From an uncultured Clostridia bacterium (GTDB lineage Bacteria > Bacillota > Clostridia > Christensenellales > Pumilibacteraceae): a stretch of 6,678 bases of DNA. Numbering within the stretch: position 1 is the stretch's first letter; each line of letters begins with the position of its first letter. The stretch covers positions 1 through 6,678 of the forward strand of contig USEG01000051.1 of assembly GCA_900553555.1 (NCBI GenBank), written 5' to 3'. Shown piece by piece: positions 5,408-6,678 of this stretch. Below the pieces are notes generated by a model. It had not been told where the DNA came from. It worked only from the letters and a program-made list of their open reading frames with translations, and did no database searches. Position numbers and translations under genes: made by a program.

Positions 5408-6678
5408 TTATTTGCCGCTTTTTTCGTCGCCGTCGTATTCGAGTATCGCTTTGATGCGTCTTACTCCCGCCGAGGACGACTGTTCCTTTATTATCTTAAA
5501 GTGGCCCAGCTCGCCCGTGCGCGCCGCGTGCGGACCGCCGCAAATTTCCTTTGAATACTTGCCCATCGAATAGACCTTGACTTTTTCGCCGTATTTATTG
5601 GTAAACAGTCCCACGGCGTCCTGTTTTTTCGCCTCTTCGACGGTCATTTCCTCGCACACGACGGGAACGTCGGCGGCAATGGCCTCGTTGACCTGCCGCT
5701 CCACCGCGGCGATCTCCTCCTTTGTAAGGGGGCGCGGGAAGGTAAAGTCGAATCTAAGGCGCTCTTCGGTGATGTTGCTGCCCTTTTGATTGGCGTTTTC
5801 GTCGTTTAGAACGCGTTTAAGCGCGGCGTGCAGAAGATGCGTCGCCGTGTGGAGACGAGCGGTGGCGACGGTATTGTCCGCAAGACCGCCCTTAAACTTC
5901 TGCTCCGCTCCCGCGTGACTTTTTTCCTGGTGTTCGCGGAAGGCCTTTTCAAAGTCGTCCACATTTACTTTAAGACCCTTTTCCTTGGCAAGCTCGACGG
6001 TCATCTCGATGGGAAAGCCGTAAGTATCGTACAGCTTAAACGCCAGTTTGCCCGAAAGCGTGTCGCCCACCAGATATCCGCACACCTTTTCAAACTCCTT
6101 TATGCCGCTTTGCAGCGTCTTTTCGAAACGCGCCTCTTCGGTGTTTATTTCGCTGATGATGCGGTCGTGATTTACGCCCAGCTCGGGATAGACGTCCTTA
6201 TATTCGTCCACCACCACTTCCGCAACGGCAGCCAGCAGCCCCGGATCGGGTTCGAGAATCTTGGCAAAGCGTATCGCACGGCGCAAAAGCCGCCTTAAAA
6301 TATAGCCCTGATCGACGTTGGAAGGCGTGACGCCCTTTTCGTCGCCTATCATAAACACGGACGTGCGGATGTGGTCGGCGATGATGCGTATGGCCTTCGT
6401 CACATCTTCGCTTTCGCCGTATTTTTTGCCGGAAATCTCCTCTATTTTTCCTATTATGGGCGCAAACAAATCGGTCTCGTACACCGACTTTTTGCCTTGT
6501 AAAATGCACAGCGTGCGTTCAAGTCCCATGCCCGTATCGACGTTTTTCTGCTTTAACGGTTCGTATTTTCCGTCGGCGGTCTTATTAAACTGCATGAAGA
6601 CGTCATTCCATATTTCCAGATATTTGCCGCAGTCGCAGGCCGGGCTGCAATCCGGGCCGCAGGCGGGTTTCCCCGTGT
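5408..6678 (-). CDS. alaS: Alanyl-tRNA synthetase, compact form (5' part outside window)
   Basis: AlaRS attaches alanine to tRNA-Ala in the cytoplasm. The frame is open from 6676 to a TAA at 5410-5408, giving 422 residues; the first half of the catalytic domain lies beyond the edge. Seen from the start: CGPDCSPACDCGKYLEIWN, VFMQFN and NVDTGMGLER (end of catalytic core), then the helical tRNA-binding region with YILRRLLRRAIRF and LYDTYGFPIEMT, then HTATHLLHAAL (H276, H280), KGSNITEERLRFDF and EICGGPH (C379, H383), the four zinc-type ligands of the editing site. CGGPH replaces the common CGGTH. Between the helical region and HTATH only a short linker (GAEQKFKGGLADNTVATARL) remains, where ordinary AlaRS has a domain of about 100 residues including the FYAESGGQVGD block. 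The protein stops directly after AGVRRIKAILEY, so the C-Ala domain is absent. Full length is inferred to be about 600 rather than about 875 residues. From memory, similar short forms occur in candidate phyla and some Firmicutes. Confidence 0.93.
   Translation of the reverse strand, partial: TGKPACGPDCSPACDCGKYLEIWNDVFMQFNKTADGKYEPLKQKNVDTGMGLERTLCILQGKKSVYETDLFAPIIGKIEEISGKKYGESEDVTKAIRIIADHIRTSVFMIGDEKGVTPSNVDQGYILRRLLRRAIRFAKILEPDPGLLAAVAEVVVDEYKDVYPELGVNHDRIISEINTEEARFEKTLQSGIKEFEKVCGYLVGDTLSGKLAFKLYDTYGFPIEMTVELAKEKGLKVNVDDFEKAFREHQEKSHAGAEQKFKGGLADNTVATARLHTATHLLHAALKRVLNDENANQKGSNITEERLRFDFTFPRPLTKEEIAAVERQVNEAIAADVPVVCEEMTVEEAKKQDAVGLFTNKYGEKVKVYSMGKYSKEICGGPHAARTGELGHFKIIKEQSSSAGVRRIKAILEYDGDEKSGK

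Overview
The window looks like chromosomal DNA from a Clostridia-type Firmicute (Bacillota), probably an uncultured, plant-glycan-using gut lineage; a Christensenellales-like lineage is my guess, not something the sequence proves. The grounds are AGGAGG-type ribosome sites, sigma-A promoters with TTGACA/TATACT boxes, a Firmicutes-type NagB motif, a COG4189-type ArsR-like regulator known to me from Clostridia, and a compact alanyl-tRNA synthetase. No mobile element, CRISPR array, tRNA or rRNA was seen.

Left part (1-2282): a glycoside hydrolase family 127 gene (beta-L-arabinofuranosidase type) runs leftward off the window edge. It is divergent from an AraC-family regulator gene. The short region between them holds a GH127 promoter and a 20-bp-spaced direct repeat of TGGTAAAA-YCCG. 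The repeat sits just upstream of the GH127 -35 box and runs into the start of the regulator gene, so the regulator plausibly controls both the hydrolase and itself.

Middle part (2283-3403): a second regulator gene encodes an ArsR-like winged helix plus a C-terminal beta-rich domain. It has a strong promoter placed so close to its ATG that the mRNA may be leaderless. The reading frame breaks by one base near 2597-2613, so the gene is either a pseudogene or carries a sequence error. A hairpin terminator at 3374-3403 closes this plus-strand unit and probably also the convergent nagB unit.

Right part (3404-6678), all minus strand: the 3' part of alaS, a bidirectional terminator, then a TIM-barrel sugar phosphate isomerase/epimerase-like gene with its own near-consensus promoter, then nagB (glucosamine-6-phosphate deaminase). 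nagB has its own -10 box, no clear -35, and two TTTGCACAAAA elements 21 bp apart where an activator or repressor would bind. The isomerase, nagB and GH127 genes suggest local sugar catabolism (arabinosides, amino sugars), but they belong to separate transcription units. The alaS product lacks both the editing-domain beta-barrel and the C-Ala domain of ordinary bacterial AlaRS.

No stretch longer than 300 bases lacks a gene. The largest gaps are 5141-5407 and 3316-3514; both hold terminators, and 5141-5407 also holds the isomerase promoter.
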